Assembly: GCF_028769735.1 (NCBI RefSeq)
Contig: NC_088172.1
Span: forward strand, 95,651,235-95,715,234
Reading direction: 5' to 3'
Origin: Zonotrichia leucophrys gambelii
Lineage: Eukaryota > Chordata > Aves > Passeriformes > Passerellidae
DNA length: 64,000 bases
Part shown: positions 50,161 to 63,411 of the stretch, piece after piece
Numbering within the stretch: the first letter of the stretch is position 1
Layout: each line of letters opens with the position of its first letter
The notes under the pieces: generated by a model
The model's database searches: none
Seen by the model: the letters and a program-made list of their open reading frames with translations, nothing else
Told to the model about the DNA's origin: nothing
Translations under genes and position numbers: made by a program

Positions 50161-50470
50161 GTCACAGAATCATTGGATGGTTTGAATTGAAAGGACATTG
50201 AAGAGGTCATCTATTCCCACCCCTCTTCCATGGTGACACCTCTTGCTAGACCAGGTTGCTCAATTTCCCCCCAAACTTGGCCTTGACCTCTTTCAAGGAT
50301 AGATCACCCACAACTTCTTTTGGCTACTGGTTCCAATGCCTCAACCAAATAATGAATTTCTTCCTTAGAGTTCACCTAAATCTACCTTTTTTCAGCTGGA
50401 ATCCATTGACCCTTCCTCTGTCTCTACATGCCCTTGTAAAAAGTCTCTCACCAGAGTCCCCAGTAGGAAA
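50161..50470 (-). mobile_element. CR1 LINE 3' region
   Basis: Starts with the antisense CR1 tip 'tcacagaatcattggatggt' and 'ttgaaaggacattgaagagg', then 'cttgctagaccaggttgctc', 'cttggccttgacctctttca', 'ctggttccaatgcctcaacc' and 'cagctggaatccattgaccc'. The element runs on the minus strand, is 5'-truncated, and its inner edge is unclear. Confidence 0.9.
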
Positions 50471-51962
50471 TTAAGAGTAAGAGAATGGATCAGTTTTTCC
50501 AGAACTGGATCAGTTTGCAACTTGAGCAACCCTCTCCTTTGATGATGTAAGAGGAGAAAATGTTTAGCTTCCCCAGGCAGTAAAAGTGACAGTGCTTGGG
50601 GAAGACATTTCTGTGTTGTCCTTCCTTGGGCATCTGGGTCACAGACAGAGAGCACAAACTTTTTACCTTCCTTGATCTCTTCACAGAAGCTCACACAGAA
50701 GCTGCAAAGCACATACAACATCAGACATAACAAAATGCCCCCAAATCACTTCCATACACTTTCCCCACACTCACAGGATCAGCTGGCATGGAAAAATTTA
50801 GGCTGTTCCTCCTCACAGAGGGGTCATTACAGATATCCTGTGCTACCAGAGATGCATGTTCTCCCCGTGTAACAGCTGCCAGCTGGAGAGATGTCACAAT
50901 TCAGAGAACAGTGCCACAATTTCATATCAGTTTGTATAATGGGAAATAGCCATGAATAACACAGTAAGAAAGGAGAACACAAGTGCAACACTAAGTCAAA
51001 AAAACTTTTCATGTGAAAACAAGAGTAGACAAACCACAGCTGCTTTTACAATACAATACTCTGCTACCATCTTCCTTCTGCAAAACTGAACCTAGAACCA
51101 GTGCTGTTGTTACAGTCTGCCCTGAATAATCTGATTTATTGTCAATTTGCTTTGCCTACACAAGTTTCATGTAGCAAGGCTGAGCTGAAATAGACATCAC
51201 TGAATTTCATACCTATGTGCAAATCTCATAGTGCGTGCAACAAGAAATATGGCACTGGTGACTTCCACTCTTCACAATTATTTATATACTTATCTCTATG
51301 ATATCTGAAAATACTGCTCAGAAATAATACTAAAACCTTCTTTTTTGATCTCATTTTATACTTCCTTGATTGGTCACAGGAAATATGTATGTGGTTTATA
51401 TTATTTGACTTGTTTTTGTGAGCACTTTTTTGTATGAAAACACAACATTGAGTCAAAACCTGCAAGATCCATGCGCCTTTTTCAGACTGAACAGGCACAT
51501 GGCCAGTCTGATCTCCCAGTGCTCTGAATTTTATATACTTTGCCTATCTGAGGTGTTTGCTACTTACTTCCATGAGATTTCCCCTTGGTGGACAGTTTCA
51601 ATTTTAAAGCTGAAAATTCGCCTCAGGAAAAATTTCCCTGGAGATTTTAACTATCAAGATACAGACCTTCAATCAATCAGTATTTTAAAAATTTGGAGTA
51701 GTGTACAGATCAGAACAATCTGTGTTTCTTTTCCTTTTTCTTTTTTTTCTAAGAATAAACGGATTTCTGTTCTTAAAACTACTTAGAATATTTTCAGTAT
51801 GTAAATGTTCACTCTTAGGTGTAAAGTGTTCATCTAATCAGTTCCCAAAGTCAAGAAAATATGTGTCAGTGTACCCTACACTGTGCTTCAAAGAATAACA
51901 GACAGAATGGTGCTTTTTCACCTTTTTTATTACTTGTATTGTTGTTTTGGAAATGGGTTCCT
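50471..51962. other. Unique sequence, no gene seen
   Basis: Nothing recognised beyond the CR1 edge. Confidence 0.4.
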
Positions 51963-52070
51963 GAATCATTTAGGTTGGAAAAGACCTTTAGGATCAGTGA
52001 GCTTGTTAACCAAGCACTGCCAGGCCCATCATTAAACTCTGCCATTCCAAATAATTTCTTGCCATTTGAA
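51963..52070 (-). mobile_element. CR1 LINE 3' tip
   Basis: 'gaatcatttaggttggaaaa', 'gacctttaggatcagtgag' and 'accaagcactgccaggccca' match the antisense CR1 terminus. About 100 bp long. Confidence 0.85.
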
Positions 52071-55000
52071 GAAAAAAATATCATTGATATTTTGTTGTAA
52101 TCAACTTTCTACCAACTGGAGATACTCAATAAAAACAAAGACTGATTTTAACAACAAATAAATAACATAATCAGCTAAACTATTTTAAAAGGGGAGGAAA
52201 AATAGGAACTTCCTTTTCTGGGAATTTTTGCCATTATAATCACTTGTTCTTTAGGAAAGAAACAATTCCAAAGCTGGATTTGTCTGAAAGGTAATTAATT
52301 CCTTCACTTTATCATGCGCTTTCATTCTGACAGGTACATGGGCAGGGTCTTTGATAGTGACCACAATTCCTTACACTGCACTGCTATTAAGATTTACATC
52401 TGCATGAGATCATTTTCAAGATGAAATAATGAACAGGCTTAATTAACTATTTAATTTTCTGTGGTGAAACTGCCAATTTTTACTTCACAAAGCTACCACC
52501 CATCTCAGGAAACCGAGCAGACTGATTTTGCTCTATAAATCCTAATGGTTGTAGTTATTATCCTGAACTCATGCAATCTTGCTAAGTTATTTACAGTGGG
52601 ACAAAGTGCCTAAAAATGTCTTTTTTTTAATTCCTGAAGTTTTTAAGTTAAAGAATTATGACAATCTCATCTCTGCTTTGATAGAATTGTAACAGTAAGT
52701 GGGGTCAAAGTCTGCCTGAGTCAAAATCTCGTCACTAATCTCTATGTGCTCTGCTTCTCTTTATGTGGTAGGTGGGCAATGATCTTGTCTTTCAGTATGA
52801 AAAAAGACTTGCATTTATTAACTTGAATGTTTTTAAAAATCACAGGTGTTCTTGATGAATAAACTGGGGAAAGAAAAAGAAAACTAAAACAAAAAAAGGA
52901 ACCAATGTCATTCAAACTTTATCCTAAAAAGGAAAGCATGCCCAGATCAAAATGCTGATGAAATGACCACATTTACAATGCAAACCTGTAAATAAATATA
53001 AAGTCTCACTAAGGGAATCTTTTCCTACACTGATTTAAGAAAAGTCCCAGATTTTAACTGCAGGGTTTATGTGCTCTGTGGCAATAAAGGGATGAGGAAG
53101 CGTTGGTATACTTGGGCAGAACAGGATTGACCCTTCTAGACCAAGGATGGAAGTCTCCCATGTGTCACAAAGAGCCTCCTATGAAAACTTAGTGTGACCC
53201 ATCTGGAGTCTGATAAACTGGAACTGTCATTCTCTGAGGATTTTCCTGTGGACTTTGTTCAGGAAGGAAAATTAGGACACTACCAACTGCAGAAATGTCT
53301 GAAAACTCAATGAAAACACAAACTGACCTGGTTTTTCCTATTGTAAGAATGAAGGGTGTGAACTACTGGAATAAAATTCAAAGGAAAGCTCTGGTTTTTA
53401 TCAGTTGATATCTGCAGACAAAAAATGGGTACTTTTTCCCAGAATAGATTTAATATAACAAAATCTAGTGGTAAAATAAACAAAATATTATATTTTATTT
53501 CAGATATTAGACTAGATATTTGATCCAGTTTTCACTGTTTTGCCATAATATAAGGATTTCTAAAGGCAGGATAACCCATGGTGCCTTCTGAGATGCATCT
53601 CCCATTACCAAGGCAGAACTTAGGAGCAAGTACCACATTAGCACTGAAGCACATCTTCACAGAACATCCACGAAAAATTGAACTGCCATTAAATAACTAC
53701 TCACAAGTCTGTAGACAAATGACTGACAACCAGAATTCAGCAGCTGAAGTGCCCAGATACCTTAGAAATCCAGCTTAAGAATAAGAAGATGACTTTGGGA
53801 AGGTGCTGACTAAGAGTGAGTGGCAGCACCTGATTCTAAAGTCGCGTCCTTTCTCTTTCTGGCAAACTGATGAAATTCCATTCAAGGCAAGGGAGTCAGA
53901 GGGGGTTTTGTTGTCAAGTTGTTTTGGTTTTTTTTCTTTCTTTTAACAGTCATAAAATTGTTGAAGGGATCATTTTCATCTTATTGTGCTTTATTTTTTA
54001 TCTGACAGTGTAGCAGCAGCAACTCAGGGAATCAGTGTGTTACTTTTATTTTTAGGTGTTACTTTTTAAAGTGCAAGTTCCCTGGGATCTGATGGTATTA
54101 AAAATACAGAAAGGGAAAAGAGTCAATGGGAAAAGTGACAGAGGTCTTTACTGAAGGTGGCAATTTTATCTTGTACATAAAAAAAATGATTTGAAAGTTC
54201 TCAGTTATGGGGAATCAGCATTTTCTGGCTGCAATCCCAACAGACCTACACTTTTAAATTCTGAGACCAGCAAGAATATTAGTCCTCAACACTGAATAAA
54301 GTAAATTCATAAGCTGTTTTTAGAGTGGCACTGAATTAGTTGAAAGGCAAGGCTTCATCTACCAGCCTTAACTCTGACATGAGATGAAGGATAACATTTC
54401 TTACCATGTTATTTTACTGGGTAATTCTGTCATCAATTGCCCCTCTCCTTCCCCAGCCCCAGCTTGGACTGCTCAGAAAACTGCTTGGTTTACCGACAAA
54501 CACCTATAAAAATAACATACTGGAGCATTGATTAGTGACAGCACAGTGTAAAACCAGTTCACCAGGGGCAGAAACATTTTTAAACCTGATGAATCTGTTA
54601 ACTTACAGTAGACTAGGCAAATAGATTATTTGCTTCTTGTACAGCATTAAGAAAACTCAACATGAACAGACTTGTTTTACATTGATAGGTTAGGGTTATC
54701 CACAGTCTGAGTGCTAAATGTCATCCTCTTTGTCCTAGATAATATATGAGAAAAATGTTCACATTTTAGTACAGTAAAAACATTGTGTAGAGAGTATAGA
54801 GTAGGCTGGAAATGATGACTTCTTTAATTAAGCCAACACCAGTCACACAGGCACAGGGAAATCCTTCCCTTCCCTGACTGTGCTAGTGGATATCAATACA
54901 ATGGTTCCAAAATGTGTTTTTTACAGGCAAGCATTAAGATTTTGCTCTGCAGGATGATGCACTGGATGTATGGCTAGTTCTTGCTTTGGAGGCAAGTTCA

Positions 55001-57860
55001 AAATTCTTTTTTATGGGGTAAGATTAAAGTGGTTTTGATTAAATTGCCATTTCAAAATTAAGCCTCCTGAAAGACCCTTATTTTATTCAGTACAAATTTA
55101 GATCTCACACAGTCATAGTAAACTCTTTCTTGGACTTAAATTAGGCAGATTCCATCTGATATTATGAAATCTACCCTCGATTTTCAATGTTCTAGATCTT
55201 AAAAGACTACCACTGTCAAAGCTTTCTAAAATCTGAGGTCTGGAAGGGAGAAAATGGATCTTAATTAAGCTATATTTTAACATTTCAGGTATCTTGTTGT
55301 TTATACTACTGATTGGAAATCTAGATATAACTATGCCAGCAGTATAGTTATACTATATATATACTATATATATATAGTATATATAGGGGTGTAATCTTGG
55401 TGACAATATTTTGAGAAATATGTTCATGTTATATACTGAAATATCATCATGTTTCATACTGATTATTCATTTAAATGATGTGTCCTTCCTGTGGCCATTT
55501 GCAGTTTCTGAAGGGCTCAGGCTAACACCGAGCTCTGGGAAACCTAAGGTCCTAAGCATATTTTTTGGTTACGTTTCCTTCTTTCCTTCCACAACTTTAT
55601 GGTTCACTGGGGAATGAGTGTCATGGCAAGTTGTTCCAATGTCCTAGCATTCGAACTAAGCAGATCAATAAGTGCTTAAACTGCCACACATGACTACTAT
55701 TCCTCATAAATAAAATGTCTCAGCCTGTTGGAAAGGATTGTTGTTCAGGACTCCCAAGCTGTTTCCTCCCCTTGTCTTGTGAGCACTTATGTCCTGGAGG
55801 ATGAGTCCTCCAGCGCTCAATTGTCTTCGGCATTTTTGCTAAAAACCATATTTTCAAGCTTGCCTGAGCAGAGAAGGGACTGCACAGTGTTTCACAGTGG
55901 GATTGAGACTGCTGCTGTGGTAGGGAACACTGACAGAAAATGGAACAAGCCATCTTGCTTTTAGTGGGATGCATATTCATGCCAGGGGTTAGTTAGGGTC
56001 AGGTTCCGTGCTGGAAATTCACGCTCCACCATTCTGCCTGCCAGACACAGCAACTCTGGAACCCACAGGCACGGAGCAAAGACAGATTCCAACTCCTCAA
56101 ACATTGGTCTGGATATGGGGAGTGTTCCTCTTACAAACACAACCTCTTTAACTGAAGGGCTGGCTCTTAAAGAGCTGCAGCCACAGGTGGCAGACGGCCT
56201 GGGGACAGCCAAAGGGACTCAGAAGAAAAAGCCTGCAGGGATAAGCATAATGTGAAATCCTAAATGAAGGAGGAAACAAAAAAGCTCAAAGGATGACAGA
56301 AGTCCCAGCTGTGTAGGGAACAGGGACTGCTGAAACATCTGTTTGGAGAAAGCATTCCTCACATGGAAGATGTCTAACATTTCAGGTTAACATAGCACTT
56401 GTAACATTATCCCAAAGCACACAGAAAGAATGATTATTTTTCTTTGTCTTGAAATGTTCACGGGTATTTATGTAGCAAGAACTACTATCATCACAAAAAA
56501 TACCTCCCACATACCATAACACACAGATTTTTTGAAGGCTCCTGATGGTAGGAGCCTGTCATTCACACCCACATATTTGTGTGTAGTGAAAGAATGCACC
56601 TTATCATCTTTGGAGAACTGAAACACTTGGTTGTTTGCCCCGTACAGTGGAATTCCTGATTGGATAGAAGGAATCTAAAATTTGCAATGTACTCCATCAT
56701 TCAGGTAATCATGTGTGATTTTGCTATAGTTGGGATATCTATAAAAAGATTATGGCACAGATTTAACTTCTGTGTGTCACCATGAATCGTATATCCAACA
56801 TGTAAGACTCAATATTCAAGATGATGAAGCATGATTTAAGTCCAACACTCAGTCTCTAAAATTTAATTTAAAATATAGTTTAAAATATCTAAATTAAATT
56901 TGAAATAATCTTTTTGGTTAAACAACTACCCTCTCTATTTTATTAAATTCTATATTACCTTAAAAGCACTGATCTATAAGTTACATTTCTGCACACTCCA
57001 TGTGAACATTATTGTATGTATATTAAAATAAATATTTATTTATATATGTGCTTAAATTAAATGTAAACACTGTTGATTTCTTAGCAGAGCACTGACATGA
57101 CAAATGAAATCCAAGCAGAACATTATAATCCCATGCTAGAATACTGCCTGGAACTTTGTTCTTAGCAAGGAGCAGACAGATGCCCTTTTATCCAGGGTTC
57201 TCTCTCTGACTGCCATGATCTCACAAAAACATGGACCTGAAGAAGGAAGAAAAGTAAATTCCAAATAAAGCCTAACAATCTCTACTTTCCATTCTCTTGC
57301 TATTTCTCACATCTCAGATGATGCAGGCCATTGATTTCAGGACAGGTTTCCCCACTCCCAATTATTTATTAAAAATGCCTAACTAGATGGAAACCCTTCA
57401 TTGCCTTAATTGCAGTTTAGCTTTACTAGTGAACCCATTTTTGAGTCATATAATAAACTGAAAAGAGAGACACAGCTTTTCTTCCATGCAATCTGCAAAC
57501 ATGGCAACTGCATGATATTTTTATAGCACGAAGTTTAGAGACTGGCAATACTAAGCCGGAGCCTACATCTTCATAAAACCATAATTCCTTGTAAAACCAG
57601 TATGTTTTTACAAATATAAAGATTATATAACCACACGTCATGCCTCCTCTTGCTGCTTCCTGAGTGTTAAGCATCTGTGAGCAGAATTTTGTCTTGAATT
57701 TCATCTCTATTGTAGGAGGAGCAGCTTCAAGCAACCCTGAGCACCCTTGAGCTGGCACTGAGCAGTGATGCTCTCCACAGCACAAAGGCAGCATCCTCTC
57801 ACCAGCCACCCAAGCTCTGGAGGGTGTGCAAAGGAGGAGCAGAGTCATGGATCCTTACAA
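52071..57860. other. Unique sequence, no gene seen
   Basis: Contains a small TA palindrome at about 55340-55387 and a locally G+C-richer stretch at about 55990-56220 with several CpGs. About 52425-52610 looks like possible conserved non-coding sequence. No exon could be supported. Confidence 0.4.
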
Positions 57861-57890
57861 ATCACTGGGACCTCCAATAGTCCCAGTGAT
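57861..57890. repeat. Perfect inverted repeat, 10-bp arms
   Basis: atcactggga at 57861-57870 and its exact complement tcccagtgat at 57881-57890, around a 10-nt loop. No role can be assigned. Confidence 0.85.
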
Positions 57891-59490
57891 ACAGAGCTGC
57901 CTTCAGGCTCTCTCTGCTTATTCCGGGGATCAAAGGAGCACAGTATTGCTCAGGGCTATATTTTAAATGGTATTTAGATGCTGTAAGATTCAAGAGGGTG
58001 CTTAGTGGGACTGATGTATGTGCCTGAGCATCTGAAGTCCATTAGTCTCCTGCTTTTCATCTGTAAACCTGTGCACTTTTGTAAATTTACCCTATAAAGC
58101 TATTTGCTCTAAGTGGGTGTATGTATTTATTATTGCTCATGCACCCACCCTTTTGAAGCTTTGCTTTTGTCTGCTCAGCTCCTGCTGAAAACCCAAATGT
58201 TTCTGTCTTTCAAACCAGCGAAATGGTGAGCAGCTATGAAAACTGATGCCCATTATGTTCAGCTGAACAATCAAAAAGTTAACAAGCTAGGAAAGACTTG
58301 TCAACAGAAAAGTATTAAATTTGTTTGCTCAGGCTGGCAGCTAGAACAGACATTTCTGAATCTAATGCTGAAGGCAACCATATCACTGAAATGTGATGTC
58401 ATTTATGACAGAAGTAGTGTGACAGACTTTCAGGGGCAATATTAACCTGCCAGTTTTACCACTGGTAGCAAATTTAAGAGAGAGAAGGAAAATATTAATA
58501 TTGAATATTTATAAAGCATTTATTGCTTAACAGTTTTGTCTTTTGAGTGGCAATCCAGAACTAAAGCACAGTTTTAGAATGCTTTCAATGTGTCACCAAA
58601 AAGAAAAAAAAAAAAAACACAAAAAACTGAAGCAGTGTCAGATCTCATTGTTAAGGACCTGAGCCACCTGGTCCCTTGGGAGAGGAGATTAAGTGAAATG
58701 AGTAGGAGACAAAGAACACTGTACAATTTAATCTGAACTTCAGAACCCAGCAGCTCTATTTTGCAATTTCAGATAAGTACACACAGTACTGTATTTAGTT
58801 ATAAATTGCTTTTCCACTTTGTTTAAACTACATGGAGAGCAGATCTACACTACTCGCCTACATTCCAATCAAAGTCAACTTTAGTTCTTTCCTGCTCATT
58901 TTGTGCTTCACTTCTGCAAGCAGGGCACAACATCTTCTTGAGTATCTGATTGTATTATGTTTCATATGTTATAAACATTTCTAGGCCAGTCATAAACAGT
59001 TATATAAAAAGGTGCAGTAACACTTGGTGGAAACAATGTGTGTTTGAATGTAACAGCGACAACAATATCATAAATTATGTGCTGTATACACAACACTAGG
59101 TATTTGTCAAGGCTTTGGTACTTAGGTGCCTCTATTAGGATTAATATGTTTCAAGAAAGCTGAAATACTGCAGCAATTAATCAAGTTTCCATAATTAAGG
59201 TAACCTTGATTTAAGCAAATTATCCTCAAAGCTCTTAAGAATCAATGGTTTAGATAAAACTGCTAAGTCAGTAACTCTGTGGTCTGTAACAGGATTCTAG
59301 GAGTTGATTTATGGAATAATTCCCATGCCTTAGTCCTCCCCTTGACACCTTTAAAATTCAAATGCACTCAGCAGTGCATAGAGCAGTTCTGCAGGGGACA
59401 GCCCTGGGAGCCACCCACCCACCTGTAAGGGCTCCTCCAGACCTGAGCTGCAGCACCAGGGGCTGTTCAACATGTTCAATGAAGCACCAT
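57891..59490. other. Unique sequence, candidate conserved stretch
   Basis: No gene or repeat recognised. About 58940-59240 has the look of conserved non-coding DNA (several TAATTA/TTAAT sites, GGTAACC, no simple repeats). Confidence 0.35.
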
Positions 59491-59527
59491 TCCCTCCTCC
59501 TCTTCCTCCTCCTCCTCCTCCTCCTTC
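59491..59527. repeat. (TCC)n microsatellite
   Basis: About 12 TCC-type units with two substitutions. The glutamate run in the minus-strand frame is its translation. Confidence 0.95.
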
Positions 59528-60602
59528 TCATGTGCTTTTTGAAAAAACACTTCTATGTCTGAACTCATCAGCAAAGTCCTAATGGATTCCAAAGGGAAAG
59601 AAATTGGGTCATGCAAAACCATCCTAGGTGTTGAATCAGCAAAAAATGTTGTCCATCTCTGGGGCACCTTAGACATGCAAGGGAGACAGAAATATTTAAA
59701 CTTTCTAACATTTAATTAAAAAAAAAATAGGCATGAATTCCAGGTTATTTAATTAATGATGGGAAATGAGATGAGCTGGGAAATCAGCCATCATGTCCTT
59801 CCAATAGAAAAAACAACTGAAAGGAAGGAGAACTAAGGAACTATTGATGCTAGATTGTACTGCATTTGTTTGGTAAATCTCCAAAAATAAATGCAAATCA
59901 GGGGCAGCAGAAACAAACAATAACTGCCTTGAAGAGAAGTGGTGGAAAAGAAGGAAGCACCTGTTCAAATATTTTCACAGAGAGCAGAAAAAAAATTGCC
60001 TGGAAGACAACGTGCAAATTTATTCTATGGAGAATCTAGACAGTGTTCTGGAGACTGTTACAAATCTGGTTTTAAAATGTTTGTCTTGGTGGTAAAACAC
60101 AGGACACACAAAAAGATCAAGAAAAGGAAGCACTCTACAGGAAAAATAGAATATCAGTAGGATCTGTGGAATAATTTTGTCTGGGAATTTCCCTCTTGCG
60201 GCTTATAAATTTGTATTTACTTTCAAAGTAAAATTTGACATTGCTGGACAAATTGTCAGAAGCTGGCCTCTAGTGCCACAATTGCTGGCACCACTTCTCC
60301 ACTTCACCTACAAGAACTCAGCTACCACCAAGCAAGTAATGAGCACCAGATTCCTTACTATCCATACCCACAGAACTCCAATGAGTAAGAAGAAAATAAA
60401 ATGGAATATACCAGCAGAAGCTGTGGAAAGCAGGATAAAGTGTGAAGCATGTCTTTTAATAAAAACATCAGTATTGAAAATGTTCTCCTTTTTCTTTTGT
60501 TATAGAGATTAAACAAAATGAAAACAGAGATAATAAAGTTTTAGGGCAACTAGGATATAATGCAAAGTCCATTGAAACAAACACTTTATCTCCTATTGAT
60601 GC
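59528..60602. other. Unique sequence, no gene seen
   Basis: A 111-codon frame at 60177-60512 (+) has no recognisable domain. Confidence 0.4.
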
Positions 60603-60664
60603 CCATTGTATGAAATGTGAATTTCATGAACATGACCATTGTATGAAAAGTGACTTTCTTGTGA
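60603..60664 (+). repeat. Imperfect tandem duplication, period 33 bp
   Basis: 60603-60629 and 60636-60662 both begin ccattgtatgaaa and continue gtga.tttc; about 5 mismatches in 27 bp. Confidence 0.7.
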
Positions 60665-63092
60665 GGAATATCAGCAGGCCATGTGCACTAGAAATATAGC
60701 TAATAATGCTCTCCCAAGAAGGAGAAAATAATAAGGAAGCTTTCACAAACAGGTTTTGATTCAGTAACACTCCTGCTTGTGCATGGAAATCAATGATAAT
60801 GGCAATGAAGATAGCTCACCTTTCTTCAAGCCACACTGGAATGCTAATGTTACTGTAACGAGTTAATGAGTTGATGACATCAAATGCAAATGTGAAGCAA
60901 AATTTCCAAGACTTAATCAGAACCCATTACTTAACCTTTCTTTGGAATCTACCACCAGCTCCTTTTTTTTTCTTTTCCTTTTCCTTTGTATCTAAAAGTA
61001 ATGTTCATGCCAAAAGAGCAAAAAGCAGATGCCTCTTGAATTCAAGTGTGTTAGAAATGGATTTGCCACATTTGGTGTCTAATGCTGCAGAATGCATAAA
61101 AATAATGTGTTTGCATTTTGACAGTATATTCTAAAATGTATCATGAAGTACTTTCCAGGAATATCCAAATACAGCATAACAAATTTAATCCTGAAATAGG
61201 ATTCACAAGAACAGATCTCAATAAAAACGTCTTGGTTTGTCAGAGAACGTGAGAAAAAGCAACCACAAAGTAACAAGCTTAGCTTTGTGATCATAAAGTG
61301 CCCCCACTCTTCTCATGAGTTTGTCAATGATTTACAAGAGGCAGAAAAGACAAAAGCACAGATTTCTTTATATGTGAAAAACACCTCAAAAACTCAGAAA
61401 GGAAATAAGTAAATGGCTGGGCACTGACAAAGAAGAAAACACTTCTTTTCTGCTCAGCTTTGCTGAGAATGGAGTATCAATAAAGCAAAAAAAAAATCAC
61501 CCTAGGTAAGAAGAATTCTAATTAGCAAATAATGAAATGGCAAAGTGAAAACAAGACCATCAATTAAAGGTGTGAGGCCAAAGCAGCACAGAAGTGGGCA
61601 GGAACATATTCTACAAGGTAAAGCCCAACTACAGACTTAAAGTTCAACTTATGACAGATATTGTAGCTGAATTGAAAAGCCTGCTGAGGGTAAGATGAAA
61701 CAGTGATGATAAAATGAGTGAGAGCATTCTACAGCAAGGGAGTCCCTTCCCTAACCACATAGGACCAAACTCGTCAGTTTAAAAGCAGATTCCATTTTCC
61801 CATGTGGCAAAACTACTTTCTGCATTTTAAATTTCACTCCTTCTAAGATAGTACCTACTGGGATTAGGCAAACAATTTAGCATTAATGTGTTTGGAATCA
61901 GATTTATTATTTGTAAAAGCAGAAGAGGTGCACATATGAAATGCTATTTCTTGTCATAAATTTTGCAGAATCTGGTTTGATGGAAAGGACATCTTTTTTT
62001 ATGCATCAGCAATAAACCAATGATTTTCACATGCAGGGAGGCATGAAAATTTCAAGGCTTTCAATCAAAGGTGGATTTAAATTAGTTCCAATATTGGAAG
62101 AAACTGATAATCTAAGTAGTCATGAGGTAAGGTGCTCCAGATGTTAGTAAGCCTCATTGCTAGACCTGTGCAATTCATTTCTAATATGGATTTCTGATGT
62201 TTGGGTCATGATCATCTGCTATGAGACACATTTCTTAAGCTTTATGTGGGAAAAAATATATAGATTACAGTGCTCAGGCCCGTAATGAAAGGAACTATGT
62301 CTTTGGAACTTCAATGGTACTTCTTTCTTTTAACATCAATGAGAGGAAAACTTTAACACATATTTCTTACTAATTTCACATTCAGAGAGAGGATCATACT
62401 GACTGCTCTGTTCATTCTCACATATATAAGAGTTTGATTTACTATCTCAGTTATAACTCTAGAATGCAAGAACATGTTCAATTGCTACTGCCACTATTTT
62501 GCACAATTTCACAGCACCAAATTCTTCCAATGATTTGTAAACTGAATTTATTGAAATTTCAGGCCACAGGAAACAAAGAACTCCAGCACCAGAGAGACCA
62601 GAATTCATCAATGCCCAGAGCCATAAGGGGCTGGTTTGGAGCTGTTTATGAACACTGTTCACTTGAGCAAGAAGTGAGCACAGGAGTCAGGGTATCAGTT
62701 TCTTCCTGGAGAGAGAATAAGAATGCCATTTTGACTTAATTATGATCTGCTGCAGTAATGGAGTATTTTCCAGTGGGAAGAAAATCTTAATCCCCAGTCA
62801 GTTACTCCTCCAGAATTAAAAAAAGCAGTGTGATACACTCCAGATGTTCAGTAAAAAATTTTCTGATGGGCATGTGACAGAAAAGCCCAACTGCTGAGAT
62901 TTTAAGCCAGTCCATCCATCCCTTCATCATTCTTCACCCTTTGTATTTACCACCCATTAGTCCTGTTTTATCTGGAGGACTCCACATGAACCTGAATTTC
63001 TTCATTCATATCAATGGAGTGCTAACGGTGGTAACTTTGATCTAAATTAGTTCTTTAAGTTCTATATTCTTAAATTAGTGTATTAAGATAAT
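60665..63092. other. Unique sequence, no gene seen
   Basis: Nothing recognised. Confidence 0.4.
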
Positions 63093-63135
63093 TATCAGTA
63101 TCTTTATGATACTGATATAGACAGTATCATAAAGA
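63093..63135. repeat. Overlapping inverted repeats (two alternative hairpins)
   Basis: Hairpin A: 63093-63102 pairs perfectly with 63108-63117 (10 bp, 5-nt loop). Hairpin B: 63101-63114 pairs perfectly with 63122-63135 (14 bp, 7-nt loop). They share bases, so only one can form at a time. Confidence 0.85.
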
Positions 63136-63379
63136 GATTAACAGTTTTCAGCATCCTCTTAAGAAAATGGCCTTGGTTTTCAAGAGATGTTTTGTTTTCA
63201 GATACAGTGTAGAATTAACACCTGCTACTATAGTTCAGAGGTAAATCCCCAAAATACTTACTGTTTTAATATTTTTGCTAAAATAACCTCTCACATGGCT
63301 TGCATGATGTGCATGAGGGCTGTCCTTTTTCTGCAAAGATAAAACCTTCAAGTTTCAGATGCTATTTGGCCTGTAAATT

Positions 63380-63411
63380 ATAATAATAGTAACAGTAATA
63401 GTAATAGTAAT
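63380..63411. repeat. (TAA/TAG)n trinucleotide tract
   Basis: Imperfect run of TAA and TAG units, including two successive 'agtaat' hexamers. Confidence 0.85.

Noticed and set aside
57426..57848. 140-codon minus-strand open frame
   Set aside because: No family resemblance and no splice or promoter context.
59476..59676. Minus-strand frame with a glutamate run
   Set aside because: Translation of the TCC microsatellite.
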